Of a stretch of 50,977 nt of DNA, positions 26,662 through 35,767 are shown piece after piece. The position numbers were made by a program, and so were the translations under genes. Positions within the stretch are counted from its first letter, which is position 1, and every line of letters starts with the position of its first letter. The notes under the pieces were generated by a model that saw nothing but the letters and a program-made list of their open reading frames with translations, ran no database searches and was not told the DNA's origin. The DNA comes from an uncultured bacterium (lineage in GTDB: Bacteria > Cyanobacteriota > Vampirovibrionia > Gastranaerophilales > Gastranaerophilaceae), in the NCBI GenBank assembly GCA_949286705.1, contig CASEDF010000009.1, forward strand, positions 1 to 50,977, in the 5' to 3' direction.

Positions 26662-27333
26662 ATGGTCAGATTAATTAATAAAAAAAATATAGATAAAATT
26701 TCTGATATAGTATACGCAATTCTTCGAATTCAGGAATTTTTTACACATATAATTGAAATAAACAATCCGCAAATCAAACCATGCATTTATGCAATGTGGC
26801 ATGAAAATCAATTTTGTATTCACGGAATTAAAGACAAAGCCCATTTAAATGTTTTAATAAGCAATTCCACAGACGGTGAAATTATCGCAAGAACGGTAGA
26901 AAAATGGGGGTTCAAAGTAGTCAGAGGTTCATCAGCAAGAAAAGGCTGTGTAACTTCAACTATGCAATTGATAACAAGACTGAATGAAGGTGAATGCGCC
27001 GCATTAATGGTGGACGGACCGCACGGACCACTGCATAAAGTAAAAAAAGGAGCCTTTACACTGGCTAAAGAAACAGGTGCACCCATTGTCCCCGTTCACT
27101 GGTATTCAGCAGAAAAAACTTTTATAACACTCCCTTCATGGGACAAAATGAAAACGCCTTTCGGAAACTGCAACATAATTAACTTATATGGAGAACCGAT
27201 TTATGTTAAGCCTGAAGATGACGAAAAAGAAATCGCGGAACGATTAAAATCCGCATTAGTAGACCTTGAAAGGCGGGCACCCGAAGAATTCAAAAAAGCT
27301 GAAAAATTAAAATTATGGAAGAAAAGAAAATAA
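26662..27333 (+). CDS. DUF374-type lysophospholipid acyltransferase family protein
   Basis: The 223 residues match the DUF374 branch of the LPLAT acyltransferases, which put acyl chains on lipids at the cytoplasmic membrane. Visible features are the MWHENQF segment (active-site His region), ISNSTDGEIIARTVEKWGF, VRGSSARKG, and MVDGPHGPLHKVKKGA, the most conserved family stretch. The substrate is not known from sequence. The start is leaderless. The next gene starts 19 bases inside its 3' end, so they form an operon with the amidase and the dacB-like gene. Confidence 0.85.
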   Translation: MVRLINKKNIDKISDIVYAILRIQEFFTHIIEINNPQIKPCIYAMWHENQFCIHGIKDKAHLNVLISNSTDGEIIARTVEKWGFKVVRGSSARKGCVTSTMQLITRLNEGECAALMVDGPHGPLHKVKKGAFTLAKETGAPIVPVHWYSAEKTFITLPSWDKMKTPFGNCNIINLYGEPIYVKPEDDEKEIAERLKSALVDLERRAPEEFKKAEKLKLWKKRK

Positions 27334-28127
27334 AAATTTCAGCGGTACAAATGTGTGCCGCCATAGGAAATAAAAAATCCAATTTTGAAAAAATAAAACA
27401 ACTTACATCTTCAATTCAAAAAACTGATGTAATTGTTTTGCCTGAAGTCTGGACTGCCGGCTGGTCATGCGAAGATTTTATCGGCAGTGCCGAATATCTT
27501 GAAAATTCCGAAACAATTGAGTTTTTAACAAAAATTGCAAAAGAAAAAAACAGCAATATAATCGGCGGAAGCTTCATCCGAAAACTTGACGAAAAAACTT
27601 ACTTCAACACATGTCCTGTAATAGACAGACACGGAAATTTAAAAGCTTTATATGACAAAAATCATCTGTATTCATATTACGGGTGCGATGAAGGGAAATA
27701 TATAACAAAAGGCAAAAATCCCGTTATGCTGACTCTTGACGGTATAAATTTCGGACTTACAATCTGCTATGATATACGTTTTCCTGAAATTTACCGTGCT
27801 TACAGAAAATCAGGCGCAGATATTTTTATAAATTGTGCTGCATGGGCATCGACAAAACCAATGCAATGGGAGATGATGACCCGTTCACGGGCAATCGAAA
27901 ATCAAACATTTATGGTTGCTGTAAACCAGTTCGGTCCTATGAAAAATAATGAAACAAATCTTGGACATTCAAGGATTATTGACTATAATGGGAATGTCCT
28001 TTCCGAAATTTTATCCGGTGAAGGTGTAATACAATCGGAATTAAATCTTAATGAAATGTACAAATTCAGGGAAAAGTGTACTATATTAAAAGATATTAAA
28101 GAGTCTTACGAGGTAAACATTATATGA
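27315..28127 (+). CDS. Carbon-nitrogen hydrolase (nitrilase family, omega-amidase-like)
   Basis: The 270-residue product has the Glu-Lys-Cys triad of the nitrilase superfamily: Glu in VLPEVWTAGW (near 42), Lys in YDKNHLYS (near 114) and Cys in LTICYDIRFPEIYR (near 151). It resembles omega-amidase/NIT2 enzymes, which hydrolyse alpha-keto acid amides. The start at 27315 lies within the upstream gene, so the two are translationally linked. The dacB-like gene overlaps its stop by four bases. Confidence 0.87.
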   Translation: MEEKKIKISAVQMCAAIGNKKSNFEKIKQLTSSIQKTDVIVLPEVWTAGWSCEDFIGSAEYLENSETIEFLTKIAKEKNSNIIGGSFIRKLDEKTYFNTCPVIDRHGNLKALYDKNHLYSYYGCDEGKYITKGKNPVMLTLDGINFGLTICYDIRFPEIYRAYRKSGADIFINCAAWASTKPMQWEMMTRSRAIENQTFMVAVNQFGPMKNNETNLGHSRIIDYNGNVLSEILSGEGVIQSELNLNEMYKFREKCTILKDIKESYEVNII

Positions 28128-29464
28128 AAAAATTCCTAAACCTTTTATTAACACTGGTTCTGACACTATCGGCCGCTAATGCCGCAGGTATTGACAAAGC
28201 AATCTCTGATTCAAGGATTAATAAAGGTGCTGTTTCAATTTCAGTCAGGAATATTAATACCGGCAAAATTTTATATGAACTAAACAGCGATAAGCCGGTT
28301 CCGCCGGCATCCACACTAAAATCAATAACTTTAGCGGCTGCTTTAAATGAACTCGGCAAAGACTACGCTTTTTCCACCGAATTATACAAAAATACAAATA
28401 ACGAATTAATTTTAAAACTTGGAGCAGATCCTTTTTTAAAGGCACGTGATTTAAGGACTCTTTTAAAAACGGCGTATGAAAAAAATATTATTGAACCCAA
28501 AGCTTTCTATCTGGATGATACAATTCTTGATAAGACAGAATGGGGCGAAGGCTGGCAGTGGGATGATGATTTAAATCCGCTTATGCCTAAATTCAGCGCC
28601 TACAATATTGATAATAATCTACTCAAAATAATAGTGGAACCAACAACTAAAGATGCACCGGCACAAATTAAAATGGATGTTTTTTATCCGACAACGTTTG
28701 TAAATTTAGTCACAACAGGCACTTCAAACGATATTAAAATAACAAGGAACAACAATATAGCACCTGATGTTTTAAATATAGAAGGCACGATTTCAAAACG
28801 CGAAGAAAGGGAAATACCGATAAATCATCTTAAAAGATATTTTATTTTAAGACTTGAAGATGCAATTCGTGATGAAAAAATTGAATACTACGGTAATTTT
28901 ACGAATATTAAACTTCCCGAAAAAAACGTATATGAAGTAGCTAAATTTACAACACCTATGGAAAATGCGGTTAACTCAATAATGAAAGACAGCAGCAATA
29001 TGACGGCGGAAACTGTATTTAAAATAGCGGGAGGGCATTATTCAAACAAATCGGGCAGCGCTGAAGATGCCGTTAAAATGCTTTTGGATTACTGCAAACA
29101 ACTCGGCGTAAATACCGATAAAATCAGAATTGTTGACGGAAGCGGCGTTTCAAAAAACAACCTTGTGACATCAGATTTTATGACATCATTTTTAACCGCA
29201 CAGTATAAAAATGATCAGACATATAAAGATATTTTTGCATCAGCCGGAGAAGGAACCTTAAAAAACAGAATGCTGTACTTCAGGCAATATCTTAAAGCAA
29301 AAACAGGAACTCTCTCCGACGTGAGCGCTATTACCGGTTTTCTGACAACATCCAAAGGGACCCCAGTGGCGTTCAATATAATGATAAATGACCCCAATGC
29401 AAAAACTTCAGACAAAAAAATGCTTGAAGAATATATTTTGAGAGCAGTTCATACATCATATTAA
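28124..29464 (+). CDS. dacB: D-alanyl-D-alanine carboxypeptidase/endopeptidase (PBP4, DacB type)
   Basis: The 446 residues begin with a signal peptide (KKFLNLLLTLVLTLSAANA). The penicillin-binding motifs are all visible: SxxK as STLK (near 63-66), SxN as SKN in DGSGVSKNN, and KTG in KAKTGTLSDVS. This fits class C low-mass PBPs that trim or cut peptidoglycan cross-links in the periplasm. It ends the acyltransferase-amidase-dacB operon and overlaps the stop codon of the convergent pilin-like gene by four bases. Confidence 0.9.
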   Translation: MKKFLNLLLTLVLTLSAANAAGIDKAISDSRINKGAVSISVRNINTGKILYELNSDKPVPPASTLKSITLAAALNELGKDYAFSTELYKNTNNELILKLGADPFLKARDLRTLLKTAYEKNIIEPKAFYLDDTILDKTEWGEGWQWDDDLNPLMPKFSAYNIDNNLLKIIVEPTTKDAPAQIKMDVFYPTTFVNLVTTGTSNDIKITRNNNIAPDVLNIEGTISKREEREIPINHLKRYFILRLEDAIRDEKIEYYGNFTNIKLPEKNVYEVAKFTTPMENAVNSIMKDSSNMTAETVFKIAGGHYSNKSGSAEDAVKMLLDYCKQLGVNTDKIRIVDGSGVSKNNLVTSDFMTSFLTAQYKNDQTYKDIFASAGEGTLKNRMLYFRQYLKAKTGTLSDVSAITGFLTTSKGTPVAFNIMINDPNAKTSDKKMLEEYILRAVHTSY

Positions 29465-30473
29465 TCATTACAGCTTCGTGCTTTGTCCCATCCGAGTTTT
29501 TCAGGGCAATGGAGATAATCCATATTGCCGTTATATATTACCCATGCAGCACATTTGCCGCCGCCATGCTCATATACACGGGCTCCCAGACATTGATTCT
29601 CAAACTTGTCTGTCCATATAGTCTCGTTTGCAGAACCTGCAGGCATCAAACCGTCCGTATAGACATAAAAATCAAAAGCATCTATATTCAATGTGTTTTT
29701 CCCATGGATTCCATCAATATCAATAAGAATACTCCCGCAAGAAAGTCCATAAGAGCCATACTCTATATTATTATCCGATAACGAAGTCATAGCCATATTC
29801 TGGGTGCAGTTGCCGCCTATAGGCGACACCCTGAAACTCGCCCCGTTTTTTAGAACATATGAATTATTTACTCCGTTAAAACCAGCCTGTAAATTGCTGT
29901 TATACAGGTTTTTATATTTGCTCGGCAAACATCCTTTAGCAACTTTTTCACATTTTTTTAGTAGCTGTACATATTCAGGCAAAAGCGTCTCAAATTTTGA
30001 CATACGAGCATCGTTAGAAGCTCCCCACATGTTAACATTACCTTCATTAACTATCATAAGCCTTATAGCTTCATTCAGGATACTATAAGTTTCCTTTAAC
30101 TTTGTAACGGTCTGCTTTTCGGTATAATTACCGATAAGAGTCGGCATTGTCATGGCTGCAACAATGCCGATTATTGCCAATGTTATTAGGACTTCGGCGA
30201 GCGTGAAGGCGGCTTTTTTAACGTAAATAGCTTGAGTGAAGTGAGTTGAGTAAAGCTTTCTGTCGGCATAGTAATGCCGACCTACATTTCTGTTACTTCT
30301 TAGTGCCTTAGTATCATAGTATCTTAGTATCTTTTCCCAAAATATACCGCCCAAACCCTTGTTAACTTCATGATCCGTTAAATTTTCTCCAACTTCCTGT
30401 TGGTCGGGTCCGGCGGCACGCCGGCTTAGAGGAGTCGCCCCCCCCCGAGATTCTCTTTTTTCATATTTTTCAC
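29461..30473 (-). CDS. Type IV pilin-like protein, out of frame at a G9 tract (OFF state)
   Basis: A GTG at 30473, with AAGGAG seven bases upstream, begins the peptide VKNMKKENLGGGRLL and hits TAA right after a run of nine G (30446-30438). With one more G the frame continues open through about 80 codons of repeat DNA to KKAAFTLAEVLITLAIIGIV (near 30215-30160) and on to the stop at 29461. A TTG at 30354 is the first start codon of the downstream frame but has no ribosome-binding site. The mature part has a typical pilin helix and a Cys-bearing domain that ends CPEKLGWDKARSCND. The length of 1013 bases is not a multiple of three, in line with a one-base shift. It may be a phase-variable gene, or an assembly error in the tract. 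Confidence 0.7.
30262..30281. repeat. Palindrome GTCGGCAT-AGTA-ATGCCGAC
   Basis: Perfect 8-base arms (30262-30269, 30274-30281) in the leader of the pilin-like gene, read in frame as GRHYYADR. Similar in outer bases and length to 3101-3119. Confidence 0.65.
30410..30424. repeat. GC-rich palindrome CCGGCG-GCA-CGCCGG
   Basis: Perfect 6-base arms, far richer in GC than the surroundings, in the leader 14 bases from the homopolymer tract. It looks like a REP-type element. Confidence 0.6.
30438..30446 (-). repeat. G9 (C9 on plus strand) homopolymer tract
   Basis: Nine G in the reading direction of the pilin-like gene. Flanks on the plus strand read AGTCG-tract-GAGATT, identical to those at 50544-50552 although the two host genes run in opposite directions, so the tract belongs to a movable repeat. 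Confidence 0.85.
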
Positions 30474-30574
30474 CGCGATTCTCCTTTTTAATAAAAATAA
30501 CACATTTTATAATTTATTGCAAGAAAGTTAAATTTAATAAATTTTTACAATTAGAAAATCTGAACAACTTATGC

Positions 30575-30580
30575 TAAACT
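30575..30580 (+). promoter_or_regulatory. -10 box of the glycosyltransferase gene
   Basis: TGCTAAACT: an extended -10 ending nine bases before the ATG at 30590. A start site 6-7 bases downstream would leave a leader of at most three bases. Confidence 0.35.
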
Positions 30581-30589
30581 AAATATATT

Positions 30590-31441
30590 ATGGAACCTTT
30601 AGTCAGCGTTATTACAACAACACATAATATAGTAGAAAAAGGTCAGGCGGATGACTTCAGCCTTTTAATAACCCTGCTTGACATGCAGACTTACCCGAAT
30701 ATCGAACACATTATCATTGATAATGCATCAACCGATGACACCGTTGTTTTGCTAAAAGACTACAAAAATAAAGGCTACATACAATTCTATTCAGAACCTG
30801 ATACCGGAAAATTTAATGCTTTTAACAAAGGCATTTTGAGAGCTAAAGGCAAATACATATCCTTTATCAGCTGTGATGACTTTTACCACGACATTACGGC
30901 AATTACTGATTTAGTCAATCTGATGGAAGCAGAAAACGCTGATTTTTCTTTTTCTCCATCATACTGCAGGCATTCTGAAGGTTTTGTATTTTTATTCGTG
31001 CCGGCTATGTATAACGCTTTTCAGGTCATGCCTTGCCCGCGGCAAAGCATGTTTTTCAAAAAATCCGTGCTTGAAAAAGAAAACTACTTTGACGAAAAAT
31101 TTAAACTTATGTCTGATTATGACCTTATAGTAAGATTAATGATGAAAAAGTATAAGTCTGTATTTTTTGACCAGAACTATACCACATATAAAGTCGGTGA
31201 AAAACTTACCGTAAACCCTCAGGCGGGTGATAATGAAGCAAAAGCGATTTTCTTCAAAAATTACAGAAGTCTTTATCCTCTGAATGAAGAAATATTGGAA
31301 CGAATGGTTAAGATTTCAGATTTTCCGAAAGAATTACTGGACAAACTTGCCACAAGATTTCCTGAGGAAGATAAAGATTTATTTTATGAACGGTGCGAAC
31401 AAATGCACCAATTAAGATTAAATGCGCTACAAAATCGATAA
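30590..31441 (+). CDS. Family 2 glycosyltransferase
   Basis: The 283 residues have the GT-A fold opening VSVITTTHNIV, the IDNASTDDT loop and a DxD-like CDDFYHD near residue 95. Family 2 enzymes move a sugar from a nucleotide donor to a lipid or glycan. The YSEPDTGKFNAFNKGILRAKGKYISF region is a close match to surface-glycan transferases (seen as SEPDTGKFNAFNKGI). There is no membrane helix. A Gfo/Idh oxidoreductase follows 33 bases later, which fits a sugar-modifying pathway. Confidence 0.88.
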   Translation: MEPLVSVITTTHNIVEKGQADDFSLLITLLDMQTYPNIEHIIIDNASTDDTVVLLKDYKNKGYIQFYSEPDTGKFNAFNKGILRAKGKYISFISCDDFYHDITAITDLVNLMEAENADFSFSPSYCRHSEGFVFLFVPAMYNAFQVMPCPRQSMFFKKSVLEKENYFDEKFKLMSDYDLIVRLMMKKYKSVFFDQNYTTYKVGEKLTVNPQAGDNEAKAIFFKNYRSLYPLNEEILERMVKISDFPKELLDKLATRFPEEDKDLFYERCEQMHQLRLNALQNR

Positions 31442-31474
31442 TATTGTTATATGATATAAAGGGATGATATACAA

Positions 31475-32479
31475 ATGAAAGAACAAAAAATAGCAGTTAT
31501 AGGATGCGGATTATGGGGAAGAAACATTGTAAGGAATTTTTACAACCTCAATGTTTTGGAAATGGTTTGCGATCTTGACGATGACAACATTGCAAAAATA
31601 AAAGATTTATATCCGAATGTGACAATCACAAAAGACTTTAATGACATTATTAACAATCCTGCAATCACATCAGTAGCGGTGGTAACACCAAGCCACACAC
31701 ATTATAAAATGGTTAAAGCAATGCTTGAGGCAGGAAAAAACGTTTATGTGGAAAAACCGATTTCAACAGTTGCTCAGGAAGCCAAAGACTTGAAAGAACT
31801 TGCTGACAGCAAAGGACTGGTTTTAATGGTAGGACACCTTTTATTATACCATCCTGCAGTAAACAGATTAAAAATGCTCATCGAAGAAGGAGCATTAGGC
31901 GATATTGTTTATGCCCAAAGTGACAGGCTGAATGTAAACTATTTTAAAAATGACAGAAGTGTTATGTGGGATTTAGCGCCTCATGACGTTTCAATGATGA
32001 GCTATGTAATCGGAAAAGAACCTGTCAGAATAATTTCCGCAATAGGAAGTTCAACCGACAGAAATGATATTATGGACATTACACATCTCGGAATAGAATT
32101 TGAAGACGGAGTTATAGGTCATATCACAGACAGCTGGATAACCCCGAGAAAACACGTACAATTATTGGTCAGAGGAACTAAGGCAACAGCTATTTTGGAT
32201 GATACATTACCTGAACATAAACTGACAATTTATGATAATTACGCGGAAGATAACACAAAAAATATCACGCTTGATTATCTTGAAATTGAACCATTAAAAC
32301 TTGAATGCCAGCATTTTATAAGCTGCTGTGAGTCAGGTAAAAAAGCACGCTCTGACGGTGATAACGGATTTATGGTAACAAAAATTTTAGAGCAGGCTGA
32401 AAAAATGATGCTCGGCGACAGGGCTAAAAAACTTGATGAAGTTGATTTTGGACTTTCGAGAGTAAAACAGCATTTATAA
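31475..32479 (+). CDS. Gfo/Idh/MocA family NAD(P)-dependent oxidoreductase
   Basis: The 334 residues begin with a Rossmann fold (VIGCGLWGRNIVRNF) and include the family EKP motif (VYVEKPISTVAQEA), then a C-terminal alpha/beta domain with GHLLLYHPAVNRL and DLAPHDVSMM. Such enzymes oxidise or reduce sugars, often nucleotide sugars in surface glycan synthesis. Its place after a GT2 gene suggests that role here. AAGGGATGA precedes the start. Confidence 0.88.
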   Translation: MKEQKIAVIGCGLWGRNIVRNFYNLNVLEMVCDLDDDNIAKIKDLYPNVTITKDFNDIINNPAITSVAVVTPSHTHYKMVKAMLEAGKNVYVEKPISTVAQEAKDLKELADSKGLVLMVGHLLLYHPAVNRLKMLIEEGALGDIVYAQSDRLNVNYFKNDRSVMWDLAPHDVSMMSYVIGKEPVRIISAIGSSTDRNDIMDITHLGIEFEDGVIGHITDSWITPRKHVQLLVRGTKATAILDDTLPEHKLTIYDNYAEDNTKNITLDYLEIEPLKLECQHFISCCESGKKARSDGDNGFMVTKILEQAEKMMLGDRAKKLDEVDFGLSRVKQHL

Positions 32480-32489
32480 GGAGAAAATC

Positions 32490-33089
32490 ATGGCGAATTT
32501 TGTATCAATATTCAGAATTTTCGTAGCATTTTTTGCGATATATTTACTTTTTATACCGACAACATGGTCATATTTACTTGCATTTATCTTAACGATAATT
32601 GCATTTATATTAGACGGTGTGGACGGATATCTTGCAAGAAAATTCAACGAAGCATCGCAGTTAGGCTCAGTTCTGGACATTATGGGCGACAGAATTGTAG
32701 AGGCATCCTACTGGATTATATTTGCGGTTCTCGGATGGCTTAACCCGATTTTTCCGATAATTTGTGTAACACGTGCTTTTACAACCGACAGCATAAGAAG
32801 CGTTGCTCTGGCGCAAGGCTACACAGCATTCGGCGATAAATCAATGCAATCGAGCAAAATCGGCAAATTCATCTGCGCTTCAAAATTTATGAGAATAAGC
32901 TATGCAGTTGCAAAAGTTGTGGCATTTATTCTTATAATATTTGCTCACACACCCGGCTTTGAAATTTATCCGGCTTTCGGGATAATGAACACAGTTGCGG
33001 TAATATTTGCATGGATTGCAATTATATTCTGTGTTGTGAGAGCAATTCCTGTTGTTGCAGAAAGCAAAAAACTTTTTGAGAAAAAATAA
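32490..33089 (+). CDS. CDP-alcohol phosphatidyltransferase family protein
   Basis: This 199-residue membrane enzyme has the exact family signature D-G-x2-A-R-x8-G-x3-D-x3-D (from DGYLARKF to DIMGD, about residues 49-71), which binds metals and CDP-diacylglycerol. Membrane helices lie on both sides. It could make phosphatidylglycerol phosphate or inositol phosphate; the alcohol cannot be told from sequence. GGAG precedes its ATG, and it starts ten bases after the oxidoreductase. Confidence 0.87.
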   Translation: MANFVSIFRIFVAFFAIYLLFIPTTWSYLLAFILTIIAFILDGVDGYLARKFNEASQLGSVLDIMGDRIVEASYWIIFAVLGWLNPIFPIICVTRAFTTDSIRSVALAQGYTAFGDKSMQSSKIGKFICASKFMRISYAVAKVVAFILIIFAHTPGFEIYPAFGIMNTVAVIFAWIAIIFCVVRAIPVVAESKKLFEKK

Positions 33090-33090
33090 A

Positions 33091-33534
33091 ATGTTTAATA
33101 TTGTTTTATATGAACCAGAAATCCCGCAAAATACGGGCAATATTGCAAGGCTCTGTGCATGTACGGGCGCAAAGCTCTATCTTGTAGGCAAACTTGGTTT
33201 TTCTCTCTCAAGTAAATATACAAAACGTGCGGGCTTGGACTACTGGGACAGTGTTGATATCCAAAAAATTGATACAATGGAGGAATTGCTAGAAGCCAAC
33301 AAAGATGCCAATTTTTATTATCTGACCACAAAATCAAAAAAATTATATACTGATATAAACTTCAAAGACGGTGATTTTCTTGTATTCGGGCCTGAGACAA
33401 GAGGACTTCCCGATAAATATGTCAAAGACCAGAATGCCATAACAATTCCGATGAAAGAAGGTCAAAGAAGTTTAAATTTGTCAAATTCAGTTGCCATAGT
33501 AGTTTATGAAGGGATAAGACAAAATGGAATTTAA
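33091..33534 (+). CDS. trmL: tRNA (cytidine(34)-2'-O)-methyltransferase TrmL
   Basis: TrmL is a SPOUT enzyme that methylates the wobble base of tRNA-Leu. The 147 residues begin MFNIVLYEPEIPQNTGNIAR, the standard start, so I choose the ATG at 33091, one base after the upstream stop, over 33052. The knot motifs FGPETRGLP and NLSNSVAIVVYE are present. The nnrD start overlaps its 3' end by 11 bases. Confidence 0.95.
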   Translation: MFNIVLYEPEIPQNTGNIARLCACTGAKLYLVGKLGFSLSSKYTKRAGLDYWDSVDIQKIDTMEELLEANKDANFYYLTTKSKKLYTDINFKDGDFLVFGPETRGLPDKYVKDQNAITIPMKEGQRSLNLSNSVAIVVYEGIRQNGI

Positions 33535-34327
33535 ATTACCGGAAAGAAGCCAAAATTCACATAAAGGGACATTCGGCAGAGTTCTGAACATAGCAGGTTC
33601 ACGCTACATGCCCGGCGCTGCATATCTGTCCAGCATTGCAGCATTAAAAATGGGTGCAGGATACTGTTTTTTGGCGGCAGAAAGTAATGTAATAAACGCA
33701 GTAGCCGCTCAAACGCAAAATGTTGTATTTACACCTGAATTTTCATGGATTGATAATATTGAAGATTATGATGTTATATCAATCGGCTGCGGACTCTCAA
33801 TGTCAAAGGATGCGGAGTGGAATATAAAAAAAGTTCTAAAATATTCCAAGGTACCAACTGTTATAGATGCTGACGGGTTAAATATTTTAGCCGGAATACG
33901 TCTGCCTGAGATACCGGCCAACACTATTTTAACCCCTCATCCTAAAGAAGCGGCAAGGCTTTTGAGAACTACCGTTGAAGATATTACAAGTAATTTAGAG
34001 AAAAACGCAAAAAATATATCCGAAATTTATAATTGCGTTACTGTTTTAAAATCACATAATACAGTTGTATGTTCAAAAGATTTTGAGATTTACATAAATC
34101 AAACAGGTAATAGCGCGCTTGCAAAAGCAGGCAGCGGAGATGTTTTAACAGGGATAATCGCCGGACTTCTTGCGCAAAAAATGACACCGTTTGATGCGGC
34201 GAAGCTGGGAGTTTACATTCATGGCTTATGCGGTGAAATTGCGTCTGAAACCAAAACAGAATACTGTGTAATGGCAAATGATTTAATTGAAGCTATTCCT
34301 GAAGTTATTATCCGAAATAATTTATAA
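33524..34327 (+). CDS. nnrD: ADP-dependent (S)-NAD(P)H-hydrate dehydratase
   Basis: NnrD repairs damaged NAD(P)H by removing water with ADP. The 267 residues form the ribokinase-like NnrD domain: HKGTFGRVLNIAGSRYMPGAAYLS, cut here as GRVLNIAGSRYMPGAAYLS, then VIDADGLNILAG, LTPHPKEAARLL and NSALAKAGSGDVLTGIIAGLLAQ (seen as AGSGDVLTG). There is no epimerase (NnrE) domain, so that activity must be coded elsewhere. It overlaps trmL by 11 bases and the convergent small gene by 20. Confidence 0.93.
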   Translation: MEFKLPERSQNSHKGTFGRVLNIAGSRYMPGAAYLSSIAALKMGAGYCFLAAESNVINAVAAQTQNVVFTPEFSWIDNIEDYDVISIGCGLSMSKDAEWNIKKVLKYSKVPTVIDADGLNILAGIRLPEIPANTILTPHPKEAARLLRTTVEDITSNLEKNAKNISEIYNCVTVLKSHNTVVCSKDFEIYINQTGNSALAKAGSGDVLTGIIAGLLAQKMTPFDAAKLGVYIHGLCGEIASETKTEYCVMANDLIEAIPEVIIRNNL

Positions 34328-34523
34328 TATTACCAACTAAATTTCCGACATTTTCAGCTTCTTCAGCTTTTTTGTTTTTTTCTGCGATTTTCTCCACGTT
34401 TTCAATAAGAGCCGAACCAGGGAAAAATTCATCCGTTTTTTTAGCCGCAGCTTTTTTAGCAGGTACCAAACAGGTATCTAACACTACATCCGGTAATGCT
34501 TTTGATATTGAATTAATAGCCAT
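34308..34523 (-). CDS. Small hypothetical protein, 71 residues
   Basis: The ATG at 34523 has a strong AAGGAG eight bases upstream, better than the longer frame from 34550. The product starts MAINSISKALPDVVL, has an Ala/Lys-rich centre (PAKKAAAKK) and a charged helix (EKIAEKNKKAEEAENV), and ends in NLVGNIINYFG. It may be amphipathic and bind a membrane or partner; no family is recognised. Its last 20 bases overlap the 3' end of nnrD. Confidence 0.6.
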   Translation of the reverse strand: MAINSISKALPDVVLDTCLVPAKKAAAKKTDEFFPGSALIENVEKIAEKNKKAEEAENVGNLVGNIINYFG

Positions 34524-34629
34524 TTTTATCTCCTTTATTTGTACTAACATTAAGACACGTAAATTTTCTAATTGCTAAAATATAAAAACAAAATTTACAA
34601 TCGTTAATAATATATACCCGAAAGAATAA

Positions 34630-35754
34630 TTAACAATTAGTCAGTTTACCTAGTACAACACGCCTTTCTGCGCCCGTACAAGACGGAAGATTATTAGGAA
34701 TATTATAATAAGTACAATATCCCAGAACAGCAAATGCCATAACTTCTTTAAAATTATTGGAAATACCGTAATCTTCATGAGTTTTAAGAGCAATATGTTT
34801 CGGCAAATATGCCCTCAAAAATTTCATAATCGCAGTATTATAAGCGCCTCCGCCGCCAATTATCGCTTCATCAATATCGATATCGGGATAAATAAACCTT
34901 TCATAAGCAGAAGCAATAGTTTTTGCCGTAAGAGCGGTAACGGTTGCAATAATATCTGCAGGATTTTCAGGAGCAAATTTTAAAGCGTTTTCGATATAAT
35001 TTGATGTAAAATATTCTCTGCCTGTAGATTTGGGCGGATTTTTAAAATAATATTCATCCTGCATTAAACAATCCAGCCAGCTTTCACAAACACTTCCTGA
35101 CAGGGCAATTTTGCCGTCTTTATCATAAGATTTACCGTAAAATTTATTCATACAATAATCAATCATCATGTTTCCCGGTCCGGTATCAAACCCGAAAGTT
35201 TCATGTTCTTTTGATACGACCGTAACATTTGCTATGCCGCCGATATTTTGGATTGCGGCATTTTTACCATTGAACCACTTTTCATCCGCAAAACACACAA
35301 GAGGCGCTCCCTGACCGCAGGCAGCAATATCCGCTTCTCGAAAATTTGATATAACAGGGCAGCCTGTTTCGTATGAGATAACCGAGCTGTCACCGATTTG
35401 CAAAGTACTTTTCAAAGATATATTATCCAGCTTCTCATCAAAAGGATAATGATATATCGTCTGCCCGTGGCTTGAAATAAAATCAGGCTTGCCGAATTCA
35501 GATATCAAGACTTTACATGCCTCGGCAAAACACTTGCCTATAGCAAAATTCATCTGACAAACATCTTTTATTGACGCATGATCTGAAAAAATCTGAAAAA
35601 TTTTAGCTCTTATATGTTCGGGATACCTGTAATTTATACCCGAAATCAACCGGCATGACAAATCAGGCATGACTTCACACAATCCCGCATCAATAGAGTC
35701 GCATGACGTCCCGGACATTAAAGCTATAATTTTTTTAGGCGCCAAATCTTCCAT
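34630..35754 (-). CDS. anmK: Anhydro-N-acetylmuramic acid kinase
   Basis: AnmK phosphorylates and opens anhydro-MurNAc so wall sugars can be recycled. The 374 residues open IIALMSGTSCDSIDAGLCEV (the family signature, with Ser in place of the usual Gly after Asp) and contain GQTIYH, NIGGIANVTVV, FDTGPGNMMID and IGGGGAYN. The start at 35754 lies six bases after TATTAT and lacks a ribosome-binding site. It is downstream of a candidate small RNA that ends at its own terminator. Confidence 0.94.
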   Translation of the reverse strand: MEDLAPKKIIALMSGTSCDSIDAGLCEVMPDLSCRLISGINYRYPEHIRAKIFQIFSDHASIKDVCQMNFAIGKCFAEACKVLISEFGKPDFISSHGQTIYHYPFDEKLDNISLKSTLQIGDSSVISYETGCPVISNFREADIAACGQGAPLVCFADEKWFNGKNAAIQNIGGIANVTVVSKEHETFGFDTGPGNMMIDYCMNKFYGKSYDKDGKIALSGSVCESWLDCLMQDEYYFKNPPKSTGREYFTSNYIENALKFAPENPADIIATVTALTAKTIASAYERFIYPDIDIDEAIIGGGGAYNTAIMKFLRAYLPKHIALKTHEDYGISNNFKEVMAFAVLGYCTYYNIPNNLPSCTGAERRVVLGKLTNC

Positions 35755-35760
35755 AACTTA

Positions 35761-35766
35761 ATAATA
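35761..35766 (-). promoter_or_regulatory. -10 box of anmK, leaderless
   Basis: TATTAT on the minus strand ends six bases before the anmK ATG. It starts two bases after the T-run of the small-RNA terminator. Confidence 0.45.
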
Positions 35767-35767
35767 T

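Noticed and set aside
30354-30473. TTG at 30354 as the true start of the pilin-like gene
   Set aside because: It lacks a ribosome-binding site and leaves 46 odd residues before the motif, while a GTG with AAGGAG lies upstream of the G tract. It remains possible if the gene is not phase-variable.
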